Position numbers and translations under genes: made by a program
Part shown: piece by piece, positions 1 through 10,569 of the stretch
How positions within the stretch are numbered: the stretch's first letter is position 1
How the letters are laid out: each line of letters opens with the position of its first letter
Assembly (NCBI GenBank): GCA_002077045.2
Contig: NAEU01000090.1
Span: forward strand, 1 to 64,000
Direction of reading: 5' to 3'
Source of the DNA: Rachicladosporium sp. CCFEE 5018
Taxonomy: Eukaryota; Ascomycota; Dothideomycetes; Cladosporiales; Cladosporiaceae
DNA: 64,000 nt
Notes under the pieces: generated by a model
Told to the model about the DNA's origin: nothing
Databases searched by the model: none
Seen by the model: only the letters and a program-made list of their open reading frames with translations

Positions 1-2152
1 ATATCGACTTCAAGATCCCAAACTACTCCAATGGTGACACATCTACTGGTACGCCACTCTCGCCAGCAGACATGTTCGTCATGTTCATTAACCTTCTGGG
101 ACCACCTGCAAAATCGCTCACCTACACTGTAAAGCAGATCCTAGACGATTTGAAGTTCGATGAAGATGGGACCGTCGTCGTCAACGCTCAGTTTGCGACC
201 AGCTTACGTCAGGCCATGGAGATGTACAAGCAGTCACGCACAGATGCGTTGGCTTCGCTCTACAGAAGCAAAACGATGTCAAGAGAGCATCCCGACGAGG
301 TGCTTGCAGATCTAGAAGAAGTCGCTGCGAGCTGCGGCCATTTCAGTTTCGCTTTGCTAGACTTCGTTGAAGACGTTGCTGCATATCTGCAGCTGCTTGA
401 TGAAGAGAAACATGCGCTCGCACCTGGGCATACGCGACGGACTTGGAATTGGCTCAAGTTCTGGCGACATCATGATCGCGAGCACGCCGAGCAGGATGCA
501 CCACGTAAGTTGCAATCCTCCTCTCCTAGCATGTCGTTCGTCTTCATACTTGTCTGTGCTTCTCTCAGTTGAGACGAGCGCCCAAGCTATTATATTGAGA
601 AGCAGGCTTGATGGCATTGTATTGGACCCCATAAGCATCCTGGACAGAGCATCGCGTCCTATTCGGATACTAGCTGACACGGCTCCAGGCTTTCACCATG
701 ACCATCTCGAAACCGGGGATCCTGTTGGCGATATCGCAGAGACAGTGAAGCAAGCGAGTCATAGTGCGCAAGCAGCAAATGCGCAAGACACCCATGCGTG
801 GTACTACCCGATCTACAAAGTCACCCGTGTTCTACAACAGGACAATGTACGATTCCCGACCAAAGTAGGCATCGGCGCAGCACTATATTGCCTGCCAGCT
901 TACCTCCCAGAGACTAGACCTTTCTTCACGCATTGGCGCGGCGAATGGGGACTTCTCTCGTACATGGTGGTTTGCTCCATGACCATCGGTGCAAGTAACA
1001 CCACCGGCATCAACCGTCTCATAGGCACTCTGATTGGTGCTGGGCTTGCCGTGTTAGCTTGGCTGATGTCGAATAACGGAGGGGAAGCTAACCCATATCT
1101 TCTCGCCTTTCTTGGCTGGCTAGTCAGTCTAGGCTGCTTCTACATTATTATTGAGAAGAACAACGGACCGATGGGCCGGTTCATCCTCCTCACCTACAAT
1201 CTTGGCGCGTTGTACGCGTACTCGCTTAGCGTGCTCGACACCGAAGACGATGACGATGAGGGTGGCATCGATCCGGCGATCTGGGAGATTGTCCTTCATC
1301 GGGTTGTCTCAGTTATTGTCGGTTCACTATGGGGTCTCGTCATCACGATGTTCATCTGGCCCATCTCTGCCAGACGAAAACTAAGGGATGGACTCTGTGT
1401 GCTGTGGCTACGTATGAGTCTGGTTTGGAAGCGCGATCCCCACACAATGATCTTACAAGGCGGGCCAACGTCGAGCTACATGGACATCCGCGAGGAGGCC
1501 GAGCTGCAGACCTTTGTGGCATATTTGTCGAAGTTGAAAGATTCTGCCGTCTCGGAGTTCGAACTTCGAGGGCCGTTCCCGGATGAGCAGATGAAGAGGA
1601 TCATTGAACGAACGAAAAAGATGCTCGAGGCGTTTCACGCTATGAATGTAGTCATCTCAAAGAATTTGCGCGCCGCGCCGGGTGAAACAGCAGTGCTGAA
1701 GTGAGTACCATGTGCCATCGAACAGGGAGATGGTTATTGACTGAACGGTAGGGCTACCCGCGAAGAGCGCTTCGCACTTTCATCGCGCATATCGCATCTC
1801 TTCTCCGTACTCTCCAGCTCACTCAAGCTTGAGTATCCGCTTAACGACGCACTGCCGAACATCGAAGACCGCCGAGATCGGCTGCTAGCAAAGGTCTTTG
1901 AGTTCAGACGAAGTCATGGCACTAGTGAGGGATCTGAAGGTGGTGCAGTAGAGTTTGATGAGGCTGATTTCGAGCTCATCTACGCTTACGGTATGTCACA
2001 TGGCTTGTTGTTTCCAGCTAGTACCCACACATACTGATATGACTTTCGCAGTACTCGTCACCGGCCAGCTAGCCGACGATCTGGCAGCTGTGCGGTCCGA
2101 CCTCGAGACTTTGCTGGGTACACTCGACGAAGAGCACCTGAAGCTTCAGTGA
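1..2152 (+). CDS. DUF2422/DUF2421 membrane protein (fusaric-acid-resistance/aromatic-acid-exporter type), 5' end missing
   Basis: The reading frame is already open at base 3, so the N-terminus lies upstream of the window. Four exons fit: ..504, 689-1700, 1752-1990 and 2052-2152, with introns starting GTAAGT, GTGAGT and GTATGT and continuous phase at each join. Exon 2 encodes several hydrophobic spans (near bases 870-930, 960-1065, 1095-1155 and 1290-1360), an acidic loop (DTEDDDDEGG), and then a soluble part ending in the last exon. This arrangement, six transmembrane segments followed by a long cytosolic domain, is that of fungal DUF2422/DUF2421 proteins, annotated as ER transporters or brefeldin-A-sensitivity-related proteins. 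The substrate is unknown. The 3' end lies only 38 bp from the stop of convergent DPH5. Family assignment is from memory of conserved blocks such as THWRGEWG and the GASNTTG motif. Confidence 0.85.
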
Positions 2153-2190
2153 CACCGTCATGTACGCTTCGCCCTTGCTGTACATAGCAC

Positions 2191-3142
2191 TCATTGTACA
2201 CCCTTTCCAGCATAGTCTCTCTTCCATATCTCATCGAATTTCTCGCGATCCACAGCAAAGTCTCGGACGAACTCCCATTCCATCTCATGCATCTTCCACC
2301 CACATAGCACCAGACTATGCAACGGCTTCCCGAGATCCTGCTGCGCCAGCTCCTCCAGCGTCCCTGCTACGATCTTCTCCCCTTCGCTGCCTAGCCGTGC
2401 AACGGCAACAGCCAGCCTTTCTTTTCCAGCTGCGCCCGTCGACTTCCCTTCCTCGCTCGCCGCCCTGGTCCCCTCGGTCTCGAGCATTTGCTCCGCACAC
2501 TGCGCGGCTGTCATGAACCTGGGTGGATCAAAGACGTACTTTCCCCGCTCCAGCGCCTTCAGGTTCGGCTCCTTGACTTTGATGTCCAGCAGAATCAAAG
2601 TATGCAGTCCTAGATCGGCATTCTCCTTCACTTTCGGGTACCAGGAGTCAGGCCGCCAGTTCTCCTCATAGAAGACCATTGAGACTGTTTGGCCAAAGCT
2701 GTATAGCGAGAGACCAGTTGCACCGACGGCTGTGAGGATGCTGGCATTGGGCAGGGTGCGGGTTGGGATTGGTGGGCTGTTTTGCCGACATCGTAGCGCC
2801 AGGTCTGCGTGAGTGGTGGCGGAGAACGGGTCGCCTACCACGAGGAAGGCTACATCCACTGTGTCTGCGCCGGCCAGGATTGAGTCGCTTTGAGACTCGA
2901 CGGTTTCACGGTCCGCAATGATAATCGAGCGGCCATAGTAGGCTTCCTACTAATACATACTGTGAGCCTGGCGCGTTACCTCGAACTCATATCAATGTTA
3001 AGCTCACCAGCACATCTTTGTCGACCAGGAGTACCGCAGTGTATGCCTCGAGGTAGACTCGTTCTGCACGTTTGACTATCTCTAGACCTTTGACGCTGAT
3101 ATCGCGCTCATCAGCTAGGCCGAGCCCGATGATGTAGAGCAT
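2191..3142 (-). CDS. DPH5: Diphthine synthase (diphthamide methyltransferase) Dph5
   Basis: Two exons: 3142-3008 and 2946-2191 (intron GTGAGC...TAG, 61 bp, phase 0), giving 296 aa, the usual length for Dph5. The start MLYIIGLGL opens directly into the glycine-rich SAM-binding strand of the tetrapyrrole-methylase fold, so the upstream in-frame ATGs are not needed. EAYYGRS and the VVGDPF-SATTHADL block are family signatures. The enzyme makes successive SAM-dependent methylations of the modified histidine on translation elongation factor 2, forming the diphthamide intermediate in the cytosol. The gene is divergent from SPT3 across about 294 bp and convergent with the membrane protein at the window start. 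DPH7, which acts after Dph5 in the same pathway, lies about 2.2 kb away. The identification is firm; the exact intron acceptor is inferred. Confidence 0.95.
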
Positions 3143-3436
3143 CTTGACCAAGGCTACCTGATTGTATTCGATGGTTCTCCCGCATCGCTCGAGTTTTTCT
3201 AAATGCTGTTTCATGCACCCTACGATCTTAGTGGCGCAAGTTAAGTTGTCGGTCACGGCCCGTGAGACGCCCCGTCCCTTGTTCATTCTGACGCTGCTAA
3301 TGTATACGAAGTACCAGAATAGACTGTGCACTGCATGCCTTGATCTTGTTTATCACTTCTCACATCACATCGAAGCGTCATATGAACTAAACGGCGCAAA
3401 GCACGCACGTGGCCAGCAGTGTCTGACACCGGCACC

Positions 3437-4998
3437 ATGGCAGACAACAAGGCTAAGTACCGTACGGAGATTCAGCAGGTAGGTCACGAATAACTCGTCG
3501 AGCACCTCCTTCACTCCTTATGCCATGCCCTTGTGATATGGCTTGAGGCGACCTCGAGGAGAGACTGCTACATTATCGCGTTTGAGCAAGCTGTGGTGAG
3601 GCATCAGCAGTTCAGCCTGTATGGGGAGCCGCAAGCGTCCGACCGATCTTCTACTGAACGCTTGACGAAGCTCTACGCATGCGATGCGCAGGCATGAGCG
3701 CGATCGATGCAGTGCATTGGTCGACGAGCGACGAAGACTTCGGGTACTTCTGGGGTGAAGCAGTGCGTTCCAGGACTTGTGTCGTGCACGTTAGTGAACG
3801 ACAATTTACGCACGCTCGGCACAAGAACCGTCACATATCTTCGTATATCAAGGAATTGTCGATCACATCACAGTAGCCCGCGCTCGTGCATCTAGCTCAT
3901 AATGGAAACCTCAATACTGGATGGCTATTCGATCAAGACTGACTTCGATTGCGTGACACAGATGATGTTCGTCTCCGGCGAAACCGCAGATCCATCGCTG
4001 GAGACTACGACGATGATTGAGAACATTGTTCAACAGCAAGTAATAGAGATGGTGAGTCATGACTGTGACGGCCTTGCCATTGCTCAACCCAGTTACTCAC
4101 TGTCCATAGCTCACTCGCGCCACTGCCTTGGCTGCACGGCGAGGCACTCGCACGATTACGACCGATGATCTGATTTTCCTAATCCGCCACGATCGCGCTA
4201 AAGTCAGTCGCCTGCGCACCTTCCTCAGCTGGAAAGACGTCCGCAAAAGCGCTAAGGACAGCGACGACAAAGGTGCTGGCGGTGGTGCCGACGGTGTAGA
4301 CGAGTTCGACCTTGGCGGCAATGACCCAACGCTCGGTACTGGACCTGCAGTCGGCACGCGCAACAACAAGAACAAGAAAGCCAAAGTCGGGCTTCCTTGG
4401 GACGTATCCAGCTTCTACTCTGAGCAAGTGCCCGAGCGCGAGGACGAGGAAGATGAGGAGGAAGAGGAGATGACAGCCGCTACTCTGGAGCGTCTACGTC
4501 AAGCTGATGAGCGCACCAGGGGAATGAACGCGGCTGAGTATCTGCACTTCTCCGAGTGTCGGCAAGCCTCTTTCACATTTCGGAAGGGCAAGCGTTTCAG
4601 AGAGTGGGCTGGCTTTGGGGTGGTAACAGACAGCAAGCCGAATGACGATATTGTCGATATTCTGGGTTTCTTGACTTATGAGATTGTGACACTGTTGACA
4701 GAAGAGGCTCTGAAGGTGAAGGCTAGTGAGGATGCCACGAAGGTTGAGGGTGGCGACGAGGAGAAGACTGGGCGTAAGAGGCGCAGGGAGCCTGGTCTCT
4801 TCGATGCGCCGGAAGAGGCAAGCAGCCCCTGTGTGCGTGAAGCAACAGTGATACTGACGTACTCCGCAGGCAAGGAAGCCAGTCGGGCCGCGGCACATCC
4901 AGGAGGCATTCCGACGGCTGCAGGAGCCGGAGCTCAAAGCTCGCTACATCTCGCACATCCTAAAAGGGAGCTGGCAGCGCCCACTGAAGTTGATCTGA
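3437..4998 (+). CDS. SPT3: SAGA complex subunit Spt3 (histone-fold transcription factor)
   Basis: Four exons: 3437-3478, 3962-4051, 4110-4832 and 4870-4998, encoding about 327 aa. Exon 1 carries only 14 codons (ending YRTEIQQ), followed by a 483-bp intron. Exon 2 starts MMFVSGE, the conserved opening of the Spt3 TFIID-18-like histone fold, and exon 3 continues it (RGTRTITTDDLIFLIRHD). The middle is acidic and linker-like. The second conserved block (FTFRKGKRFREWAG) and the C-terminal IQEAFRRLQ helix follow. Spt3 is a nuclear SAGA subunit that helps deliver TBP to promoters. The last intron would be only 37 bp, with donor GTGCGT and a CTGAC branch-like site. I prefer it because it restores the conserved C-terminus in frame; reading through gives unrelated residues. 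The 60-bp intron between exons 2 and 3 is ordinary. Confidence 0.92.
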
Positions 4999-5297
4999 GC
5001 GAGGGATGCGTTTCGATCACGTTTTTGAGCGGAGCTGGGAATACAATATCACTTTAGCGTTGGCGTTGGCGGAGCGGACAACAGGCTAGAACATGATAGT
5101 TATCACCTTGTCATCAGGATAGCACGGATTGGTTTGCCGTCTAGCGACATCGTGTATTGGATAGGGCAAGATGAATCAATGGCATCTATGCTCTGATGCC
5201 AAGGCATTACCATAGACGTTACATCACAAAAGACAACTCAATCATACATGTATGTTCAAGCATCCTCCGCATATTCAGGTCAGCATGCGAGATCGCA

Positions 5298-6712
5298 ATG
5301 GAGGTATCATCCTTGTTGTCCGTGACTCTAGACCTCCCGCCGAGTTGCATCGCCTTTTGCCCATCGCATCCAGAGCATTTCGTCGTTGGAACCTACTTCC
5401 TTCATCCATCTGAAACGGACGCCTCCAAAGTTGATGCACAAGAAGCGCGCGATCACGATGAAGGCGCATCTCAATTATCACAACAACGGTCTGGAAGTCT
5501 GGTCCTCTATAATCACGTGAAATCGGTCTTGTAGGTCAGAAACATCATGCCTTGAAGCCATGAAGCGCAATGGACTGACGATCATCCCAGAACTCCCGTC
5601 CATACCCTCTCTTTGCCATCTGCAGCCGTTCTCGATATCGCCTGGTCACCAGTTGCTAATAAGGACGCTCCACTTCTTTGCGTCGCAACCTCGACTGGCA
5701 CGCTCGAATTCTACAACATCAGCTTCGATGTTGCGTCACCCACACCTATACAAATTGCAGCTCACCGCATTGCTCACGCAGACATTCTGGTACTCGATGT
5801 GGTATTTCGTCCTACACGACCAGACATCATTGGCGCGACGCTATCGAATGGAGACGTAGTGCTGTGTCGAAGTGTTCCCTGTCCAGATACCAGTGACGAG
5901 CACCACCGACCTTGGGGTCAAAAGTGCGAGGTGAGAGGTCTGACAATCTTTCGCCACTCCCTAGAGCCGTGGACTCTAGCATTTTCAGACGATGGTCAGA
6001 CGGTTTTCTCGGGAGGCGACGATGCTACAGTGCAGTGCATCGAGATCAGTGATCTACTACAAGACAAGAACTTTTGGAAACCGGGTCATGAGGCCGACGA
6101 GGCAGAGCTGCCAGCGCCTTCGTGGAGTGACAGGAGGGCGCATGGTGCTGGCGTCACAGCCTTGTTACCTATCGCGGATGCAGAGGGGCGTGAGCTGGTA
6201 GTTACGGGAAGCTACGATGATCATATCCGATTGCTGTCTACGACTGGCAAGGGGCGCAGAGAAGTACTCGCGGAGCTGGATCTGGGAGGCGGAGTGTGGA
6301 GGCTGGAGTTGATCAAGTCAAGTCACGAGAGAGACGAGAAAACAAGGGGGACCGGCGTAAGGTTCGTTCATGCAGTTATCTTGCTACACGAATGTACTTC
6401 CGCTGACATGTGTATGGCAGCGATGGGCTTGCCCACACCTACACGATCCTAGCCAGCTGCATGCACGCCGGAACGCGCGTTGTGGTCTTGTCGCAAAAGC
6501 GATCTGAAATTGACACGCCGCAATGGGAATTCCAGGTGCAGGCGCAGTTCACCGAGCACAAGAGTATGAACTACGGTAGTGCTGTCCAGCCGCTTCAGCC
6601 GTCTCTTGATCCTGGCGACAGCGTTGTTGGGCCGGCAGCAGGGGAGCAAACGATTGTGAGCACTAGCTTCTACGACAAGCTGCTGTGCCTCTGGAATGTT
6701 GATGTCTACTAA
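5298..6712 (+). CDS. DPH7: Diphthine methyl esterase Dph7 (WD40 protein)
   Basis: Three exons: 5298-5530, 5591-6361 and 6421-6712 (431 aa). The first intron has donor GTAGGT. The second needs the less usual donor GTTCGT to keep phase; the stronger nearby GTAAGG at 6357 would shift the frame. WD40-type blades are visible (AVLDIAWSP, VLDVVFRPTRP, LAFSDDGQTVFSGGDDA, VTGSYDDHIRLL). The C-terminal ASCMHAGTR and STSFYDKLLCLW strings are hallmarks of Dph7. In yeast Dph7 removes a methyl ester from methylated diphthine before the final amidation of elongation factor 2, so it acts downstream of Dph5, encoded 2 kb away. The gene follows SPT3 in the same direction after 299 bp. Confidence 0.92.
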
Positions 6713-7611
6713 TGCCAGTGGATCCTGTTATCTTCGAATCTCTGATATTCGGGCTTTCCTCAGCATCTGCGGGCGTATCCAATGCATGAAGCATGGATTG
6801 CATGACAGCTGAGCGTTAGTACTCCTCCAGGTCCCAGGTTCAAGGGCAGGCTCCCACTTGCCTGACAGCTAGGCGCGGCTGCCGCTGAGTCGGAAGCTCC
6901 TTGGGTATTTCAGAGAACTGGAGTGATCGCTGATCACCCCTCGCATAGGCGCATCAGACCTAGCATGGACTGCATCCATATCTCTGCCGGTCAGCAGGCT
7001 CGAGACAGCGTACACCGGCGGACTTGTAAGCTGGTGCGACTTTGCGGAGCTGACATGGTTCGGACGTCCGCTACGGTCGATGATCCTGCTGAAGCTACGA
7101 CGACAGGGTTGACAGCGTTCGTTGTTGTATGCCAGCACTCATGCCTCCAGCGCTGCTTTGCGTGTTGGTCCAAGGGCCTCCTGCCAGTTCTGTATATCTT
7201 CTAGCTCGCAGTGCCAAGACCTCAAGCACGTGACGTTTCGTTCTTCTGCAATACCGTCGATATCCCCTCCTGTTCACTTTCTCCCCATATGATGAGGACC
7301 GAACGCCGTGATCCCAAATGCCTGATCCGTGGTATATCCTCCCATGCGATACGTGTGTATGCAGATCGCCTGTCGTTTCAAGCACGCCAGCACAAAAGAA
7401 AGTCCTCCATTGTCCGGCGAAGGCGTACGTGCTCGGTGGGTGCGTGTGCCCATCATCTACAGTTGCGGCACTTACACTCAGGCGCACTGGTGTGCCTATG
7501 CAAGGCTTGATCACTCATCCCACTCACTTATCATCGGCCTCGTGAGCGTCCCCGTGAGCCTGAAACCGAATCTGAGCGGCTCATCCGTCTGGTCGACGCT
7601 CGCCGGCCGCG
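6713..7611. other. Intergenic stretch between convergent genes, about 0.9 kb
   Basis: It separates the 3' ends of DPH7 and the lipocalin-like gene. It contains only overlapping short frames on both strands with no recognisable domain. Nothing supported was found. Confidence 0.5.
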
Positions 7612-8620
7612 TCATGGTTCGCCTGGTCCAGAGATCTTGATCTGGGGCATAGGCGCAGGCGGTGCTGCATTTGTGTTGTCGCGTGCTCGTCGCCATTTCA
7701 GTACTGGGACTCTCTTGTCGCCCTATAGAAGTCAGGTCAGCCAACCGCTCCTGCCTTGCTACGTCTCCAGCGCGCACCTGCCTCCAATGAGTTGCAAACT
7801 TGAAGCGACGACATACCTTGATCTCTGTAGGCTCCTCACTGCCCAGTACCAGCACCTCGCCATCCTCCTCGAAATGATGTGTCCGAACCTGCACATCTCC
7901 AATCCACCCCGGCAGATTGCAGACCTGAAATGTGTGCCTTAGCGTCTCCTCTCTGCCAGTCCCCTCGTCGCTGATATAGTATGGTCCACAGTACGCGAAG
8001 AACCTCTTCCCGGCTTCTGCCCATTGTGGCTCTTCGCCCTCGCCGCGCTTGAAGGACTTTTGGCCCGGTATGAGCATCTGTGCGCTCATGTAGCCGTCTG
8101 GAGTGTACATGATGAAGCCCGTGACATTCTTTGTCATTGGATACGTCGGTCTTTGTATCGGAGATTCGGGTGTCGGGTAGGCAACGTAGGACTCGAGTTT
8201 CCAGGCACCGATGATCTTCTGGCGGAGAGGTTCAGGTGGCGGAGGCGTACTACAGGTTTCGAGGGTGTACATTTCGCCGTTGAGGTCGGCGAAGTTGATG
8301 CTTGGGGTTGGTGAGGTGACTTCCACCTCCGGAGCCGGATGGTGGATGCGTGGTATGCTGGGGGTGTAGGGCGTGGTCTTGTGCTCAGTCAAGCTGAAGT
8401 ACCCATCTTGTCGCGAGGGCGGTGGCGTTTTGATGTGGAACTCGACGGCGGGTATGGGTGGGGATTGCAGTCTCCACTGCTGGGCTTTCAACGCAGGCAC
8501 CACGACTTCCTCTATAGATACAGCCTCGCGTGGGCGTGACTTTGATCTCGAGCCTGACCGCGCACGCCGTGGCAGTGGCTTTGGTACTTGAAGATACTGA
8601 GTGCTCGGCATAACTAACAT
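7612..8620 (-). CDS. Lipocalin-like domain protein (Lipocalin_5 type)
   Basis: Two exons: 8620-7817 and 7722-7612, with a 94-bp intron (GTATGT...CTATAG) joined at phase 0, giving 304 aa. The splice replaces an unrelated read-through tail with VPVLKWRRARD and a short proline-rich end. The first ~140 residues are Ser/Pro/Arg-rich and probably disordered. From about residue 145 a compact domain begins (KIIGAWKLESY, GFIMYTPDGYMSAQM, FAYCGPYYI), the pattern of the lipocalin-like PF13924 family found in fungal proteins and polyketide tailoring clusters. No polyketide genes are nearby. The start at 8620 is the first ATG of a cluster; 8611 is equally possible, and the frame stays open up to 8752. The ligand or reaction is unknown. 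Confidence 0.75.
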
Positions 8621-10569
8621 GTTTCGCAGGCGGTGCTGTGGCTGAGCACTATCGACGTCGTACTGTCGCGGGGAGAGACAGCTTGATTGACAGGGACGAA
8701 GGACAAGATCGAAGACATGAAGACGGCAGTAGAGTGCAAGGCTGGGGAGCAAGGTGGACCAGCCAGCTCAGTCAGCAGCGATGTGCGGTATGTGGACGAC
8801 GAGGGAATGGTGCAGCGCAGAGGTTACAGCAGAAGCAGTCATCACCGGATGCTCGTCTGAGCCGTGCTAGGCTGGCGCTGTGAACTAGAGTTTCGCGCCA
8901 TGGGCTCAGCATTGGCCGCGACGGGTAATCCGTTTGGCGGCCGCTGCTGAAGCCGTCAGGGTGGACTGACGAGTGGAGTGATGCAGCGGACTCTTCGGAC
9001 TTCGTTGCTGGCGGTGGAGAGCATTGCAAGTCACATGCCTGCTGCTAGATGTTTTCGGAAGTGCAGCCATGCACGGCTTCGATAACCTCATGCACATATT
9101 CCGGCCCTGCGTATCTCGCGCCGCGCCGCGAGCTATCGATCGTCAGCCTCCGTGAGTCTCGAAGGATCGCGACAACGATGATGGAATCGTAATAGACTTT
9201 GCGCGGTCGATAGCAAGCCGCTCCAAGATTGCTTCCTAGTACTGCAACACGCGTCTACATCTTCGCACTATCCTATTACCCTGCGAGCGCAACAGTTCCG
9301 GTAGCTTGCGAGACAGATACCGCTCTCCAAAAGTCTCCACATGCATCATGACGCCCACGACCGGCCCGCTCACACCTATTCTCAGCCCAATCCTCGTGGG
9401 GGATCTCCACCGCATCCCAGTCGCGCAAGGCTTGGATCGGCTGCCGGCTCCGCACGGAGCAGCTCAGCAGCAGAGCGCAGCAGCATAAGCCTCACCTCAC
9501 TTCCCGAAAAGATCGCAGCACGCGAGGAAGCTGTGCTCTACCGATGATCAGCACATGGGGTAGTGTCTCAAGTGCTGTTGTTGTGTCTCAGCTACCTGGG
9601 AAGTATGTCGGGAGAAGACGTTATGAAAATTACAGTTCTCCGATCACTCTATCATAGATGACTTCCCGCTTCCTTGCTTCCGGCACAACAATATCCACAC
9701 TCTATCGACAAATGCGGGACTTGCAAATCAGCACATGCTTCGCGGCAGCCGCGGCGGAACTGCGCTCAGACGACAAATTGCGATATCAATTGCGATCCAC
9801 AAAGTCAGACTGCGGGTACCTTGGCGGGAGAGCGGAGCACCGTTGACGACGGCACAAGGCGCTGCTGGCAACCCTCGGAGTAACGCTTGCCGTTTGTCTC
9901 ACCCAGAGCAGCCAGAGATCAACAAGCAGCCACATGGTACCTCTACGACGGACGTGACAGCGACCAGAACATTGCGAGGTACTGATCGAAAGGCCTGTAA
10001 CGCACGAGCACAAGGCGCAGAATGTGTTCGAACGCGGATAAGCCTTGCCGTGACCACGGTACAGCAACCTTATTACTCTGGTCTGGGGCTGCTCTAACAT
10101 GTGATGTTCGCTGCCCACGTGAACCGGATGCCCTTACAAGCCCAGCATCGGCGCGATGGCGACTTGATATTGACCTGATGCTGACGAATTCCACGTCGTT
10201 CACATCGTAAGATTCATTCCATACCTTACTCTAGCAAATCTGTGCGCATTTTCTCGGTACCAACAACAACGCGGTGGACACATCTCGACTTCTCAACGAC
10301 CAGGCAGTATACTCGACGTCTTGCTCTCGGGATCATTCCAGCCAGGCTGCCCTCCTACTACTGGCCCCATCGATTTTTTACGTGAGAAGCAGTGTGCATT
10401 ACCTGAAGGTAGAAAGGCGAAATCCTCGAGCCGAGCGGCGGTTTTATGACATCCATATACTTCGATACACATCTACCTCATCAAGCGGGGCCCAGCCCTC
10501 ACGGCGCCAATCATCAATTGTCCTTCCACCCCATCATCACTCTCTTGTATCCGTGAACCTCAGCGCATC
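8621..10569. other. Gene-poor stretch, about 1.95 kb
   Basis: No frame here shows conserved blocks or a convincing exon chain. The frames present are short, overlap on both strands and have uneven composition. The first part probably holds the promoter of the divergent upstream region of the lipocalin-like gene; the last part lies 3' of the Ser/Thr-rich membrane protein gene. No repeats, tRNA-like folds or transposon ends were noticed. Confidence 0.5.

Noticed and set aside
6357..6362. Strong GTAAGG donor in DPH7
   Set aside because: Using it breaks the frame of the conserved C-terminus with the only good acceptor at 6420; the GTTCGT donor at 6362 keeps frame.
9306..9547. Small Ser/Pro-rich frame (about 68 codons)
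   Set aside because: Low-complexity, no conserved block, no splice partner; not distinguishable from chance.
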